Assembly: GCA_002718895.1 (NCBI GenBank)
Contig: PBGD01000017.1
Coordinates: 1 to 40,206 of the forward strand
DNA from: Flavobacteriales bacterium
Lineage (GTDB): Bacteria > Bacteroidota > Bacteroidia > Flavobacteriales > TMED113
Reading direction: 5' to 3'
DNA: 40,206 bases
The notes under the pieces were generated by a model that saw only the letters and a program-made list of their open reading frames with translations, did no database searches and was not told where the DNA came from. The position numbers and the translations under genes are program-made. Shown piece by piece: positions 17,566 to 26,362 of the stretch (its first letter is position 1; the number at the start of each line of letters is the position of its first letter).

Positions 17566-17813
17566 CAACTTTCAATTTCAAAATCAAACTGTTCTGTAAT
17601 TTGATTAACTAATAATTTATCACAAAGATCTGTGACTATTTTTTTCGCACTTTCAATATTTGCACTTTCAATATTTAGGGTGATTAATTTGCCCATTCTA
17701 ATATTTGTCACATTATCAATACCTAATTTTGATGTATTGTTTTCGATTGTTTTACCTTGAGGATCTAATAACGCTGCTTGGGGCATTATATTAATTTTTA
17801 CAAAAAACTTCAT
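17562..17813 (-). CDS. purS: Phosphoribosylformylglycinamidine synthase subunit PurS
   Basis: This small 83-residue protein bridges PurL and PurQ in the multi-subunit FGAM synthase of purine synthesis. Key family marks are the N-terminal beta strand KFFVKINIMP, LLDPQGKTIENN (the conserved L-D-P-Q-G), NIRMGKLITLNIE, and the C-terminal LCDKLLVNQITEQFDFEIE. Length equals the usual 80-85. A 15-bp direct repeat inside encodes NIESA twice. Its presence implies the split PurS/PurL/PurQ enzyme rather than the single large PurL of many Bacteroidota; purL and purQ are not in the window. It lies 12 bp after pssA and is probably co-transcribed with it. Confidence 0.88.
   Translation of the reverse strand: MKFFVKINIMPQAALLDPQGKTIENNTSKLGIDNVTNIRMGKLITLNIESANIESAKKIVTDLCDKLLVNQITEQFDFEIESC
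17647..17676. repeat. 15-bp direct repeat inside purS
   Basis: Two identical adjacent 15-bp units (plus-strand GCACTTTCAATATTT) keep the frame and encode N-I-E-S-A twice. The affected loop is only about one residue longer than in classical PurS, so the repeat may be a local slippage product that was tolerated, or partly chance. Confidence 0.75.
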
Positions 17814-17825
17814 AGTTATTAAATT

Positions 17826-18506
17826 TTATTTATCAATAATTCTAAAAATACTAGCTAGAATATATAAAAGTGTTACTATCAGTATACCAATATATTTAAA
17901 TATATATAATATACATATAGAAATAAAAACAAAAGTCATTTTTCTTTTATTAAGTAAGATATTATCTATTCTAAGCCCAAAAGTCTTAATAGGAGCAATT
18001 AGAAGCATACTATTAACAACAATCAATAATGATATAATTTCTGGTAAATTAAGGAATTGATTTATCCAGCTCAGATTATTGAATTGATTTATTAATGGAA
18101 TTGATATAAATATTAACGCATTTGCTGGGGTTGTGAGACCTGAGAAATTATCAGTATTTTTTTCTTTTGTATTGAAATTTGCAAGTCTTATTGTTGAAAA
18201 TATTGGAATTAATACTGCTAGATAGCTTGTGTTTTGTAGTCCAACTTCTTCATTCATATAAAAAAATAACAGAAACCCTGGGGCAAGTCCAAAATTAACA
18301 AAGTCACTAAAGCTATCAAGTTGTTTTCCAAAATTAGATTGCGTGTTAAAGTATCTGGCTAAAAATCCATCTAGACCGTCTAATATAAAGGAAATTATAA
18401 TAAGATGTGATGCAGTATTAAAATTAATTTTTGCACTTTCAATTATGGAATAAAAACCTATACACAAGCTTGTTAATGTAATTAAATGTGGAATGAATTG
18501 TTTCAC
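17826..18506 (-). CDS. pssA: CDP-diacylglycerol-serine O-phosphatidyltransferase
   Basis: This integral membrane enzyme makes phosphatidylserine, the precursor of phosphatidylethanolamine. Its 226 residues contain the full CDP-alcohol phosphotransferase motif D43-x2-D46-G-x2-A50-R51-x8-G60-x3-D64-x3-D68, followed by FVNFGLAPGF, which is typical of the Gram-positive/Bacteroidota type II PssA. Several membrane spans follow, and NSMLLIAPIKTFGLR is another conserved patch. The start codon is GTG (bases 18506-18504, minus strand) giving MKQFIPHLITL, which matches the usual N-terminus. The gene precedes purS and is divergent from lnt across 78 bp. Confidence 0.93.
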   Translation of the reverse strand: MKQFIPHLITLTSLCIGFYSIIESAKINFNTASHLIIISFILDGLDGFLARYFNTQSNFGKQLDSFSDFVNFGLAPGFLLFFYMNEEVGLQNTSYLAVLIPIFSTIRLANFNTKEKNTDNFSGLTTPANALIFISIPLINQFNNLSWINQFLNLPEIISLLIVVNSMLLIAPIKTFGLRIDNILLNKRKMTFVFISICILYIFKYIGILIVTLLYILASIFRIIDK

Positions 18507-18584
18507 AAAGGAATTTTTTTATTAAAATAAATCAAATTATGTTTTATGACACATAATAAATGTTAAATTTTTATATTTATTATT

Positions 18585-20270
18585 ATGATTTATAGATGGT
18601 TTCTTTCTATCTCTTCGGGACTTTTATTATTTCTAAGTTGGCCCCCTAATAATTCTTTTTCTTTTTTTATTTTTTTCTCACTAGTTCCTTTGTTGGTTAT
18701 TGAAACACAAATTCAAAAAAAACAACTTAAATACACTGCTTTTTTTCTCTATTCATACTTGTCATTTTTCATATTTAACTGCTCTACTACATTTTGGATT
18801 TACCACGCTCATTTTGGTGGCGCCATTTTTGCAATTCTATGTAACTCTTTATTTATGGCATTTGTATTCTACTTATATGCTAAAATTAAAAATTCATATA
18901 ATTCAAAAAAACTATTTTTTTTATTGCCCGTTTTATGGATAAGTTTTGAATATCTTCATTTGAATTGGGATTTAAGTTGGCCATGGTTGTCATTAGGTAA
19001 TGTTTTTGCTGCAAATGTGGATGTAATTCAGTGGTTTTCGTTCACGGGTGTTTTAGGTGGTTCATTATGGATTTTAATTGTTAACCTTTTAGTTGCTAAA
19101 ATATTAACAGGAGATATTTTATCTTATAAAATTATTAGAAAAATAATTATTACAGTTTTAATAATAATCTCACCAATTTATATTTCAAAACATCATTTAT
19201 TTCACAGTCAAAATCATGATGATAATAAATCAATTAATGCTTTAATTGTTCAGCCCAATATTGATCCTTACAAGGATAAATTTCGTTTAAAACAATTCCA
19301 ACAAACAGACTTGGTCATATCTACTATTAGCCCTTATTTACAAAATGAAATTAATTGTATAATATTGCCTGAAACTTTCCTGACTAATCCTATTTGGGAG
19401 CATAAAATAAATAATAATCTTGATATTAAAAGGTTAAAAGAAATAGTACTAAATAATGATAATTTGAATTCATCTTTTAACACACCACTAAATATTATTG
19501 TGGGTGCTACTACATTAACAAAATCAAATCATAATCTAGTTAACAATGCACAACAAACTTATCGCAAAATACACAATAGTGCTGTTCATATTGGCTATAA
19601 TCTAGAAGATATTATGAGTGTTAAATATGAAAAAAAATTTAAAATAGATATTTATCATAAATCTAAATTAGTGCCTGGAGCTGAACAAATACCATTTTAT
19701 AATTTTTTACAATACTTTGTTAAAAATCAACTTTTGCAAATTGGATCTTCCACTTCGTTAGGTAACTTTACAAAACAAGATACTGTTTCGTTATTCAGTT
19801 CATTTTTTTATGCTAATAATAAAGAAAAACCAGTTGGAGGGTTATCAGTGGATCAATATTTTTTGGCACCAATTATTTGTTATGAGTCTATATATGGTGA
19901 CTATGTTAGAAAATTTGTCTATGAAGGTGCAAATTTAATTTTAATTATTACTAACGATGGATGGTGGAATGATACACCTGGTTATAAGCAACACCACGCA
20001 TATGCAAAGTTAAGAGCAATTGAGACTAGAAGGTACATCGCTCGTTCTGCAAACACAGGAATCTCATCTGTCATTGATCCTTTTGGCAATATTGAACATC
20101 ACCTTGATTGGAATATTAGGGGAGTTATTGAAGCTAAGTTGCCATTATTATCAAAAAATACTTTTTATGTTTTATATGGAGATTATCTAGGTCGAATATC
20201 TAGTTTTTTAGCAGTTCTTTTCATTTTGGTTTTTTTACTTAATAATAAACTTAGTATTTCACGTAGATAG
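18585..20270 (+). CDS. lnt: Apolipoprotein N-acyltransferase
   Basis: The enzyme N-acylates the lipid-modified cysteine of lipoproteins, the last step of maturation, at the periplasmic face of the inner membrane. The 561 residues divide into an N-terminal membrane domain (to about residue 205) with SWPWLSLGN and a C-terminal nitrilase domain starting INALIVQPNIDPYKDKF. The catalytic triad is visible: E263 in ILPETFL, K359 in YHKSKLVPGAEQIPF and C432 in IICYESIYGDY. ITNDGWWNDTPGYKQH and RSANTGIS are further family hallmarks. A final hydrophobic segment ends the protein. The gene appears monocistronic. Confidence 0.96.
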   Translation: MIYRWFLSISSGLLLFLSWPPNNSFSFFIFFSLVPLLVIETQIQKKQLKYTAFFLYSYLSFFIFNCSTTFWIYHAHFGGAIFAILCNSLFMAFVFYLYAKIKNSYNSKKLFFLLPVLWISFEYLHLNWDLSWPWLSLGNVFAANVDVIQWFSFTGVLGGSLWILIVNLLVAKILTGDILSYKIIRKIIITVLIIISPIYISKHHLFHSQNHDDNKSINALIVQPNIDPYKDKFRLKQFQQTDLVISTISPYLQNEINCIILPETFLTNPIWEHKINNNLDIKRLKEIVLNNDNLNSSFNTPLNIIVGATTLTKSNHNLVNNAQQTYRKIHNSAVHIGYNLEDIMSVKYEKKFKIDIYHKSKLVPGAEQIPFYNFLQYFVKNQLLQIGSSTSLGNFTKQDTVSLFSSFFYANNKEKPVGGLSVDQYFLAPIICYESIYGDYVRKFVYEGANLILIITNDGWWNDTPGYKQHHAYAKLRAIETRRYIARSANTGISSVIDPFGNIEHHLDWNIRGVIEAKLPLLSKNTFYVLYGDYLGRISSFLAVLFILVFLLNNKLSISRR

Positions 20271-20284
20271 TTTGATTATAATTT

Positions 20285-20292
20285 TAATTTTG
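20285..20292 (+). promoter_or_regulatory. Candidate Bacteroidota -7 promoter element before lpd
   Basis: TAATTTTG fits the TAnnTTTG consensus of the primary sigma factor of Bacteroidota and lies 25 bp before the lpd start codon. I could not find a well-spaced -33 TTG box, and such motifs are easy to meet by chance in AT-rich DNA, so this is tentative. Confidence 0.35.
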
Positions 20293-20317
20293 TATTATAA
20301 AATAAATAATTAAAAAT

Positions 20318-21721
20318 ATGGACTCATTTGATGTCATTGTTATTGGTTCTGGTCCTGGCGGATATGTTTCTGCCATAAGATGTGCTCAGTTGGGATTGAA
20401 AGTCGCAATTGTCGAAAAATACTCTAAGCTAGGTGGGACGTGCCTCAATGTGGGTTGTATTCCCTCAAAAGCTTTATTAGAATCTTCCGAGCATTTTTTT
20501 AAATCTAATCATGAATTTTCGGATCACGGTATTTTAATTGAAAATATTAAAATGAACCTATTACAAACTATGAAAAGAAAAGAAAAAATTGTTTCAGAAA
20601 TGCACCAAGGTTTAGATTTTTTGATGAAAAAAAACAAAATTACTGTATTTAATGGTCATGGTTCTTTTGTTGATCCCAAAACCATAAAAATTCAAGGTGA
20701 AAAAGATGAGAAACACATTAATGTAAAAAATATCATAATTGCTACAGGATCTAAGCCTACAACTTTGCCATTTTTAAATATGGATAAAAAGCGAATTATT
20801 ACATCTACAGAAATACTTAGCCTTAAAGAGATCCCAAAGAATTTAATTGTTATTGGAGCAGGTGTGATTGGATTAGAACTTGGATCTGTTTATGCAAGAA
20901 TGGGTACAGAAGTTACTGTTATTGATGTTGCTGACAAAGTATTATCTACTATGGATTCAAGTTTAGGAAAAGAGTTAAAAAAAGTTCTTTCCAGAGATTT
21001 AGGATTTAATTTTCTTATGAACCACTCTGTTGAAAAGGTTTCAAACTTAGGGAAAAAAGTAGAATTAATTGCTAAATCCTCCAATGGTAAAAGTATAAAA
21101 CTATCTTCTGACTATTGTTTAATAGCTATTGGAAGAAGCCCTTATACAACTAATTTGAATCTTGATAGCATTGATGTTAATACGCATCCTACTGGTCAAA
21201 TAAAAGTAAATGAATTGTTACAAACTTCCTGTTCTAATGTATATGCAATAGGTGACGTTGTTTTGGGATCAATGTTAGCTCATAAAGCAGAAGAGGAAGG
21301 GGTATTTGTTGCGGAAATTATAGGTGGACAAAAGCCAGAGCTTAATCACAATACAATTCCTAATGTAGTATATACCTGGCCTGAAGTAGCTTCAGTTGGA
21401 GCTTCAGAGGATGAATTAAAGAAATTAGGTAGAGATTTTAAAATTGGCAATTTCCCATTTAAAGCGAATGGAAGAGCTAAGATTTCTAATGATAATGATG
21501 GCTTTATTAAAGTGATTGCTGATAAAAAAACAGATGAAATTTTGGGTGTTCATATGATAGGGCCTCGCTGCGCAGATCTGATTTCTGAAGCTGTACTTGC
21601 AATGGAGTATAGAGCAACTGCTGAAGACGTAGCTATTATTACTCATGCTCATCCAACCTTTAGTGAGGTTATGAAGGAGGCATGTTTGTCAGCAACTAGT
21701 AATAGAGCATTACATATTTAG
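20318..21721 (+). CDS. lpd: Dihydrolipoyl dehydrogenase (E3 / L protein)
   Basis: This FAD enzyme reoxidises dihydrolipoamide with NAD+ for 2-oxoacid dehydrogenase complexes and the glycine cleavage system. It has 467 residues: N-terminal FAD motif IGSGPGGYVSAI, redox-active disulfide GGTCLNVGCIPSK (C42, C47), NAD motif GAGVIGLELGSVYARMG, FAD motif YAIGDVV, and the catalytic His-Glu in HAHPTFSE (H445, E450). All active residues are present. It leads a probable run of co-oriented genes (pabB, tilS, dsbD-like, small protein). GcvP at 4.9-7.8 kb could be a partner, but any lipoyl complex would do. Confidence 0.97.
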   Translation: MDSFDVIVIGSGPGGYVSAIRCAQLGLKVAIVEKYSKLGGTCLNVGCIPSKALLESSEHFFKSNHEFSDHGILIENIKMNLLQTMKRKEKIVSEMHQGLDFLMKKNKITVFNGHGSFVDPKTIKIQGEKDEKHINVKNIIIATGSKPTTLPFLNMDKKRIITSTEILSLKEIPKNLIVIGAGVIGLELGSVYARMGTEVTVIDVADKVLSTMDSSLGKELKKVLSRDLGFNFLMNHSVEKVSNLGKKVELIAKSSNGKSIKLSSDYCLIAIGRSPYTTNLNLDSIDVNTHPTGQIKVNELLQTSCSNVYAIGDVVLGSMLAHKAEEEGVFVAEIIGGQKPELNHNTIPNVVYTWPEVASVGASEDELKKLGRDFKIGNFPFKANGRAKISNDNDGFIKVIADKKTDEILGVHMIGPRCADLISEAVLAMEYRATAEDVAIITHAHPTFSEVMKEACLSATSNRALHI

Positions 21722-21732
21722 TACTTATATAT

Positions 21733-23013
21733 TTGAAAAAAAAAGTTAAATATTCTGTGCCTTGTGGTGTAAAATTTAAAAATAAATTAATCCATTATTT
21801 AAGTCAATATGATTGTTTTTGTGTCCTTGATTCAAATTTTGAAGATGAAAAGGAGAAATTTTCTTTTTTAGCGGCCTTCAAGCAAAGTAACGAGCTAATT
21901 AATTCTCATAATCTATTCACAGATTTGGATAGTTATATTAATAATAATTTAGATTGGATTTTTGGTTTTTTATCTTATGATATTAAAAATAAAATTGAAA
22001 ATCTATCCTCTAATAATAGTGATTACCAAAAATTTCCTTTGCTTCATTTCTTTGTTCCTGAAATTTTAATAAAGATCAATTCAAATGATATTGAGTTTTT
22101 ATATAATAATCATATACTTAATTCTGAAATAGAGAAAATTTTTAACAAAATTTGTTCATTGAACTTTAAAAATACAACTCGTCATTCTATTAAATTTCAA
22201 TCTAGAGTAAGTAAAGAACAATATATTTCTAATATTGAGTCAATTAAACAACATTTACAGTTAGGTGATATTTATGAATTGAATTATTGTCAAGAATTTT
22301 ATGCAAATAATATAAAAATAAACCCTTATCAATTATTTATTGATTTAAATAATCAGTCAAAAGCACCGTATTCAGGTCTTTATAAAATAAATAATCATCT
22401 TTGCTTGTGTGCTAGCCCTGAAAGATTTATTAAAAAATCGAATAATAAATTAATATCTCAACCAATTAAGGGGACCATTAAACGACTAAATAATAAAAAA
22501 CTTGATTTAAAAAATAAAGACATTTTATTAAATAGCTCTAAAGATTTCTCAGAAAATATTATGATTGTTGACTTAGTTCGTAATGATTTGTCTCGAATAG
22601 CAATCCCATTAAGTGTCAAAGTGGATGAGCTAGCTGGTTTATACACATATCAGGATGTTCATCATTTAATTTCAACTATATCATGTGAAATAAAAAGTGA
22701 AACTTTGTTTTCAGATATTATTAAGTCTTTATTTCCTATGGGCTCAATGACCGGAGCTCCAAAAGTTAGGGCAATGGAATTAATTGAGAAATATGAAAAT
22801 ACTCGAAGGGGAATCTACTCTGGAAGTATTGGTTATATTGATCCACAAAAGAATTTTGATTTTAATGTTGTAATTCGTTCTATCTTTTATAATTTTCAAA
22901 CTAACTATCTTTCATTTATGGTTGGAGGTGCTATTACCATAGAATCTGATCCAGAAGCTGAATATGAAGAATGTTTGTCAAAAGTTCAATCAATTATTAA
23001 TGTGTTAAGTTAA
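21733..23013 (+). CDS. pabB: Aminodeoxychorismate synthase component I / anthranilate synthase I family
   Basis: This enzyme turns chorismate and ammonia into 4-amino-4-deoxychorismate for folate. The 426 residues carry the chorismate-binding domain: ELNYCQEFYA, the catalytic lysine K246 in QPIKGTIKR (a PabB mark, against the Ala of TrpE), ENIMIVDLVRNDLSRI, GSMTGAPKVRAMELI and RRGIYSGSIGYI. The length is that of the short PabB of Bacteroidota, with a reduced N-terminal domain. The start is a TTG, since no in-frame ATG precedes the conserved part. The stop overlaps the start of tilS by one base (TAATG). With folC at 35.4 kb this window holds two folate genes. Confidence 0.9.
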   Translation: MKKKVKYSVPCGVKFKNKLIHYLSQYDCFCVLDSNFEDEKEKFSFLAAFKQSNELINSHNLFTDLDSYINNNLDWIFGFLSYDIKNKIENLSSNNSDYQKFPLLHFFVPEILIKINSNDIEFLYNNHILNSEIEKIFNKICSLNFKNTTRHSIKFQSRVSKEQYISNIESIKQHLQLGDIYELNYCQEFYANNIKINPYQLFIDLNNQSKAPYSGLYKINNHLCLCASPERFIKKSNNKLISQPIKGTIKRLNNKKLDLKNKDILLNSSKDFSENIMIVDLVRNDLSRIAIPLSVKVDELAGLYTYQDVHHLISTISCEIKSETLFSDIIKSLFPMGSMTGAPKVRAMELIEKYENTRRGIYSGSIGYIDPQKNFDFNVVIRSIFYNFQTNYLSFMVGGAITIESDPEAEYEECLSKVQSIINVLS

Positions 23014-24317
23014 TGAAGCAAAAATTTAAAAAACAACTACAAACTTTGGTTATTAAAAAAAAATCCAAAATTCTTTTAGCTGTTAGTGGGGGTGTTGATA
23101 GTATGGTTCTATTTGACTTGTTATGTAATTTAAATATTGAATTTGAAGTTGCTCACTGTAATTTTTCCCTTAGACATAAAGAATCAGACGAGGATCAATT
23201 TTTTATAGAAAATATATGTAAAGAAAATAACATCAAATTGCATTTAAAAAAAATTAATACAAAACAATATGCAAGGAAAAACAAAATGTCTATTCAAATG
23301 GCTGCCAGAAAAATCAGGTATGAGTGGTTTAGGAAATTAACTAAACAATATGATATTGATTTTATTTTTACTGCTCACCATGCTGATGATTCAATCGAAA
23401 CATTTTTTATTAACCTAATTAGGGGTTCAGGTGTAAAAGGTCTTAAGGGGATTCAATTAGCTAGTAATGATTTAATTAGACCATTGATTAATTTTTCAAA
23501 ATCTGATTTATATGATTATGCAAACAAAAATAAAGTAGAATTTAGAGAAGATAGTAGTAATTTAAATGATTATTATGTAAGGAATAAAATTCGCAATAAA
23601 ATGATTCCTTTGTTAGAATCAATAAATCCTGGTTTTAAGTTCTCTATTTTAAAAACTATTCAAAATATTAATACAATTGAAAATATCTATTCTCAATTTA
23701 TTGCGGAAAAGAAAAAATCACTTTTAAAAAAAAAAGACGGTGAATATCAAATTAATATTTCAGTTCTCTTAAATGAATTACATCCTAAACAATTATTATA
23801 TGAAATTATTTCTGATTTTGGTTTTAGTGATATAGATGCAGTCTTCGGTGCATTAAATTCTGATTCCGGGAGAGAATTTTTCAGTTTACAATTTTATATG
23901 GTAAAAGATAGAGAGAATTTAATAATATCTAAAAATCTTTTTCAAGATTCACAACTAATTACAGAAACAACAAAAACTATATCTCAACCTTATAAAATTA
24001 GTTTTAAATCTTTAAAATTGTCAGATAAGAAAATCTCAAAACAAAATTATAATCAACTATATTTAGATTATTCTAAGCTAACTTTCCCATTATTATTAAG
24101 ACCGTGGGTGGATGGTGATCGATTTATTCCGTTGGGTATGAAAAATTTTAAAAAAATAAGCGATTATTTTATTGACAAAAAATTTTCTTTAATTCAAAAA
24201 AAGAAAGCTCTTTTATTAATTTCAAATGGTGACATAATTTGTATTATTAATGAAAGAATTGATGATAGATATAAGCTTGTAGAAAATTCTAAAAAAGTAT
24301 ATATTGTCAGTACGTAA
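23013..24317 (+). CDS. tilS: tRNA(Ile)-lysidine synthase
   Basis: TilS modifies C34 of the CAU-anticodon isoleucine tRNA to lysidine so it reads AUA, a codon used often in this AT-rich genome. The 434 residues start with the PP-loop SGGVDSM (about 25-31), followed by AHCNFSLRHKESDED, ARKIRYEWF, FTAHHADDSIETFFINLIRGSG and the RNKIRNKMIPLL segment. The C-terminal domain shows LRPWVDGDRFIPLGMKNFKKISDYFIDKK, typical of the TilS tRNA-binding tail. It overlaps pabB by one base. Runs of nine and ten adenines (about 23055 and 23726) lie within the gene. Confidence 0.94.
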   Translation: MKQKFKKQLQTLVIKKKSKILLAVSGGVDSMVLFDLLCNLNIEFEVAHCNFSLRHKESDEDQFFIENICKENNIKLHLKKINTKQYARKNKMSIQMAARKIRYEWFRKLTKQYDIDFIFTAHHADDSIETFFINLIRGSGVKGLKGIQLASNDLIRPLINFSKSDLYDYANKNKVEFREDSSNLNDYYVRNKIRNKMIPLLESINPGFKFSILKTIQNINTIENIYSQFIAEKKKSLLKKKDGEYQINISVLLNELHPKQLLYEIISDFGFSDIDAVFGALNSDSGREFFSLQFYMVKDRENLIISKNLFQDSQLITETTKTISQPYKISFKSLKLSDKKISKQNYNQLYLDYSKLTFPLLLRPWVDGDRFIPLGMKNFKKISDYFIDKKFSLIQKKKALLLISNGDIICIINERIDDRYKLVENSKKVYIVST

Positions 24318-24327
24318 ATTAAATTAT

Positions 24328-26346
24328 ATGAAAAAGTATCTTATTTTATTTTTTGGATCAATTTTTTTAAATCTTTTTTCTCAAATTGAAGACCCTGTAA
24401 ACTGGTCATTTGAAATAGAAGAAATTTCTAAAGATATTTATAATCTTGTCATTAAAGCAGATATAGAGCAAGGTTGGAGTATTTATTCTCAATTTGTAGA
24501 CCCTGATGGCCCAATTCCCACATCTTTCACATTTATTTCTGATGATTCATTTGAACTAATAGATAGTGTGATTGAGTCTGCACCAAACACTAAGTTTGAT
24601 CCAGTTTTTCAAATGAATTTAGCTGCTTTTCAAAAGAAGGCATTATTTACTCAAAAAGTTAAATTATTAAGTGATACAATTACATCAATTAGTGGTGAAT
24701 TAGAATTTATGGCTTGTAATTCCACTATGTGTTTACCACCTGATTATGTGACAATGGAATTTAATTTTAAAAAAAAAAATCATCAACAAAATTCCACTGA
24801 AAACAAAGTAATTGAAGAATATCAAAATCGCTACAAAATTCCCTCTATAAATTTAGAAGAGCCATTGGGTAATTGTGGTAATAAAAAACAAGAAAAATCT
24901 CTATGGGGTGTTTTCCTTCTGGGAATTGTAGGGGGGTTCATTGCATTATTGACACCTTGTGTTTTTCCAATGATTCCATTAACTGTAAGTTTTTTCACAA
25001 AGGGATCTGAGAATAAAATGAAAGCCATTTACAATGCCGCCTTATATGGTTTGTTTATATTTTTAACATATACCCTTTTAAGCTTACCTTTTCATTTAAT
25101 GCCGAATATCAACCCAGAAGTACTTAATCAGATATCAACTAATCCGTGGCTAAACATTTCTTTTTTCTTTATTTTCCTAGTGTTTGCAATATCATTTTTT
25201 GGTTATTTTGAAATCACTTTACCTAGTAGCTGGAGTAACACTGCTGGTTCTGGCAGGGATGTCGGTGGAATTATAGGGATTTTTTTCATGGCACTAACTT
25301 TAGCAATTGTATCCTTTTCATGTACTGGACCTATTCTAGGTTCTTTACTTGCTGGCACATTATCATCTGCCACAGCTGACTCTATTTCTTTTCTAGGCTT
25401 TGATACCGCCTTAGTATCTATGAAATTAACTTTAGCTATGGCGGGCTTTGGTATTGCACTTGGATTACCATTTGCATTATTTGCTGCATTTCCAACTTGG
25501 CTTAAGTCATTGCCTAAATCAGGTGGGTGGTTAAATACAGTAAAAGTAGTATTAGGATTCTTAGAAATTGCTCTCGCCATTAAATTTTTATCAAATGCAG
25601 ATTTGGTAGAACAATGGGGACTAATTAAGAGAGAAACGTTTTTTATTTTATGGACTCTAACATTCCTAGGTTTATTTTTGTACTTGTGTGGTTTTATTCG
25701 TTTTCCTCATGATAGTCCAAGAAAAACAATTACTTCATCTAGAGCTGCATTTACTATGTGTGTTTTTTTATTTGTCATTTATTTAATTCCTGGATCGATT
25801 GGTAAAGACTGGTGGAGTTATAAACTACTTAGTGGTTTCCCCCCCCCTAAGTATTACTCATATTTAAATCATGAACACCAAATAAATAATATTTTTCATG
25901 ATTATTATAAAGGATTAGAACATGCTCAAAAAGTTAATAAGCCAGTTTTAGTTGATTTTACAGGATGGGCATGTGTTAATTGTCGCAAAGTAGAAGACGA
26001 TGTTTGGGTAGATAAAAAGGTAAAAGAATTACTTAATAATAAATATGTTGTTGTGTCACTATATGTAGATGAGAAAATTTTATTACCTGAAAATGAACAG
26101 GAAACAATTGACATTATGACAAGAAATGGTAAGGTTAAGAAAAAGAAAATAAGAACAATTGGTAATAAGTGGAGTACTTTGCAAAGTCTAACATTTGCAA
26201 ATAATACACAACCCCTACATGTTTTAATCACTCCTAATCAAGAGTTGTTAGGACATCCTATTGGATATTCAGCTGCTAAAAGTGTTAATAGTTACATTAA
26301 TTATTTGGAATGTGGTTTAGATGCTTTTAACTTAGTTAAAAAATAA
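24328..26346 (+). CDS. dsbD: DsbD-like thiol:disulfide interchange protein (CcdA-type membrane domain plus thioredoxin)
   Basis: The protein carries electrons from cytoplasmic thioredoxin across the inner membrane to reduce periplasmic disulfides. The 672 residues are a signal peptide, an N-terminal DsbD-alpha-like domain with C130 and C135 (ACNSTMCLPP), a CcdA-like membrane domain with paired cysteines C211 (TPCVFPMIPL) and C332 (SFSCTGPIL), and a C-terminal thioredoxin domain with C549-V-N-C552 (FTGWACVNCRKVE). I start at the ATG at 24328 (MKKYLILFFGSIF) because it opens the signal peptide; a TTG eight codons earlier overlaps tilS. A run of nine C encodes F-P-P-P (504-507) just before the thioredoxin domain, and a run of eleven A lies at 24769-24779. 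The symbol is by architecture. Confidence 0.88.
   Translation: MKKYLILFFGSIFLNLFSQIEDPVNWSFEIEEISKDIYNLVIKADIEQGWSIYSQFVDPDGPIPTSFTFISDDSFELIDSVIESAPNTKFDPVFQMNLAAFQKKALFTQKVKLLSDTITSISGELEFMACNSTMCLPPDYVTMEFNFKKKNHQQNSTENKVIEEYQNRYKIPSINLEEPLGNCGNKKQEKSLWGVFLLGIVGGFIALLTPCVFPMIPLTVSFFTKGSENKMKAIYNAALYGLFIFLTYTLLSLPFHLMPNINPEVLNQISTNPWLNISFFFIFLVFAISFFGYFEITLPSSWSNTAGSGRDVGGIIGIFFMALTLAIVSFSCTGPILGSLLAGTLSSATADSISFLGFDTALVSMKLTLAMAGFGIALGLPFALFAAFPTWLKSLPKSGGWLNTVKVVLGFLEIALAIKFLSNADLVEQWGLIKRETFFILWTLTFLGLFLYLCGFIRFPHDSPRKTITSSRAAFTMCVFLFVIYLIPGSIGKDWWSYKLLSGFPPPKYYSYLNHEHQINNIFHDYYKGLEHAQKVNKPVLVDFTGWACVNCRKVEDDVWVDKKVKELLNNKYVVVSLYVDEKILLPENEQETIDIMTRNGKVKKKKIRTIGNKWSTLQSLTFANNTQPLHVLITPNQELLGHPIGYSAAKSVNSYINYLECGLDAFNLVKK
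25839..25847 (+). repeat. Nine-cytosine homopolymer inside the dsbD-like gene
   Basis: Bases 25839-25847 are nine consecutive C in a strongly AT-rich gene. Read in frame they give TTC-CCC-CCC-CCT. One extra C would create TTC-CCC-CCC-CCC-TAA, an immediate stop. One fewer C gives a stop after six further codons (L-S-I-T-H-I). Either change would truncate the protein before its thioredoxin domain. Confidence 0.9.
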
Positions 26347-26362
26347 AAATCAAGATCTTAAT

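Noticed and set aside
18430-18445. A third occurrence of GCACTTTCAAT in pssA, shared with the purS 15-bp repeat
   Set aside because: It encodes E-S-A-K in both proteins by chance codon choice. There is no flanking similarity, so it is not a dispersed repeat.
25203-25580. Long minus-strand open frame opposite the dsbD-like gene
   Set aside because: It is antisense to the conserved membrane domain, with no family-like motif; a by-product of codon use on the other strand.
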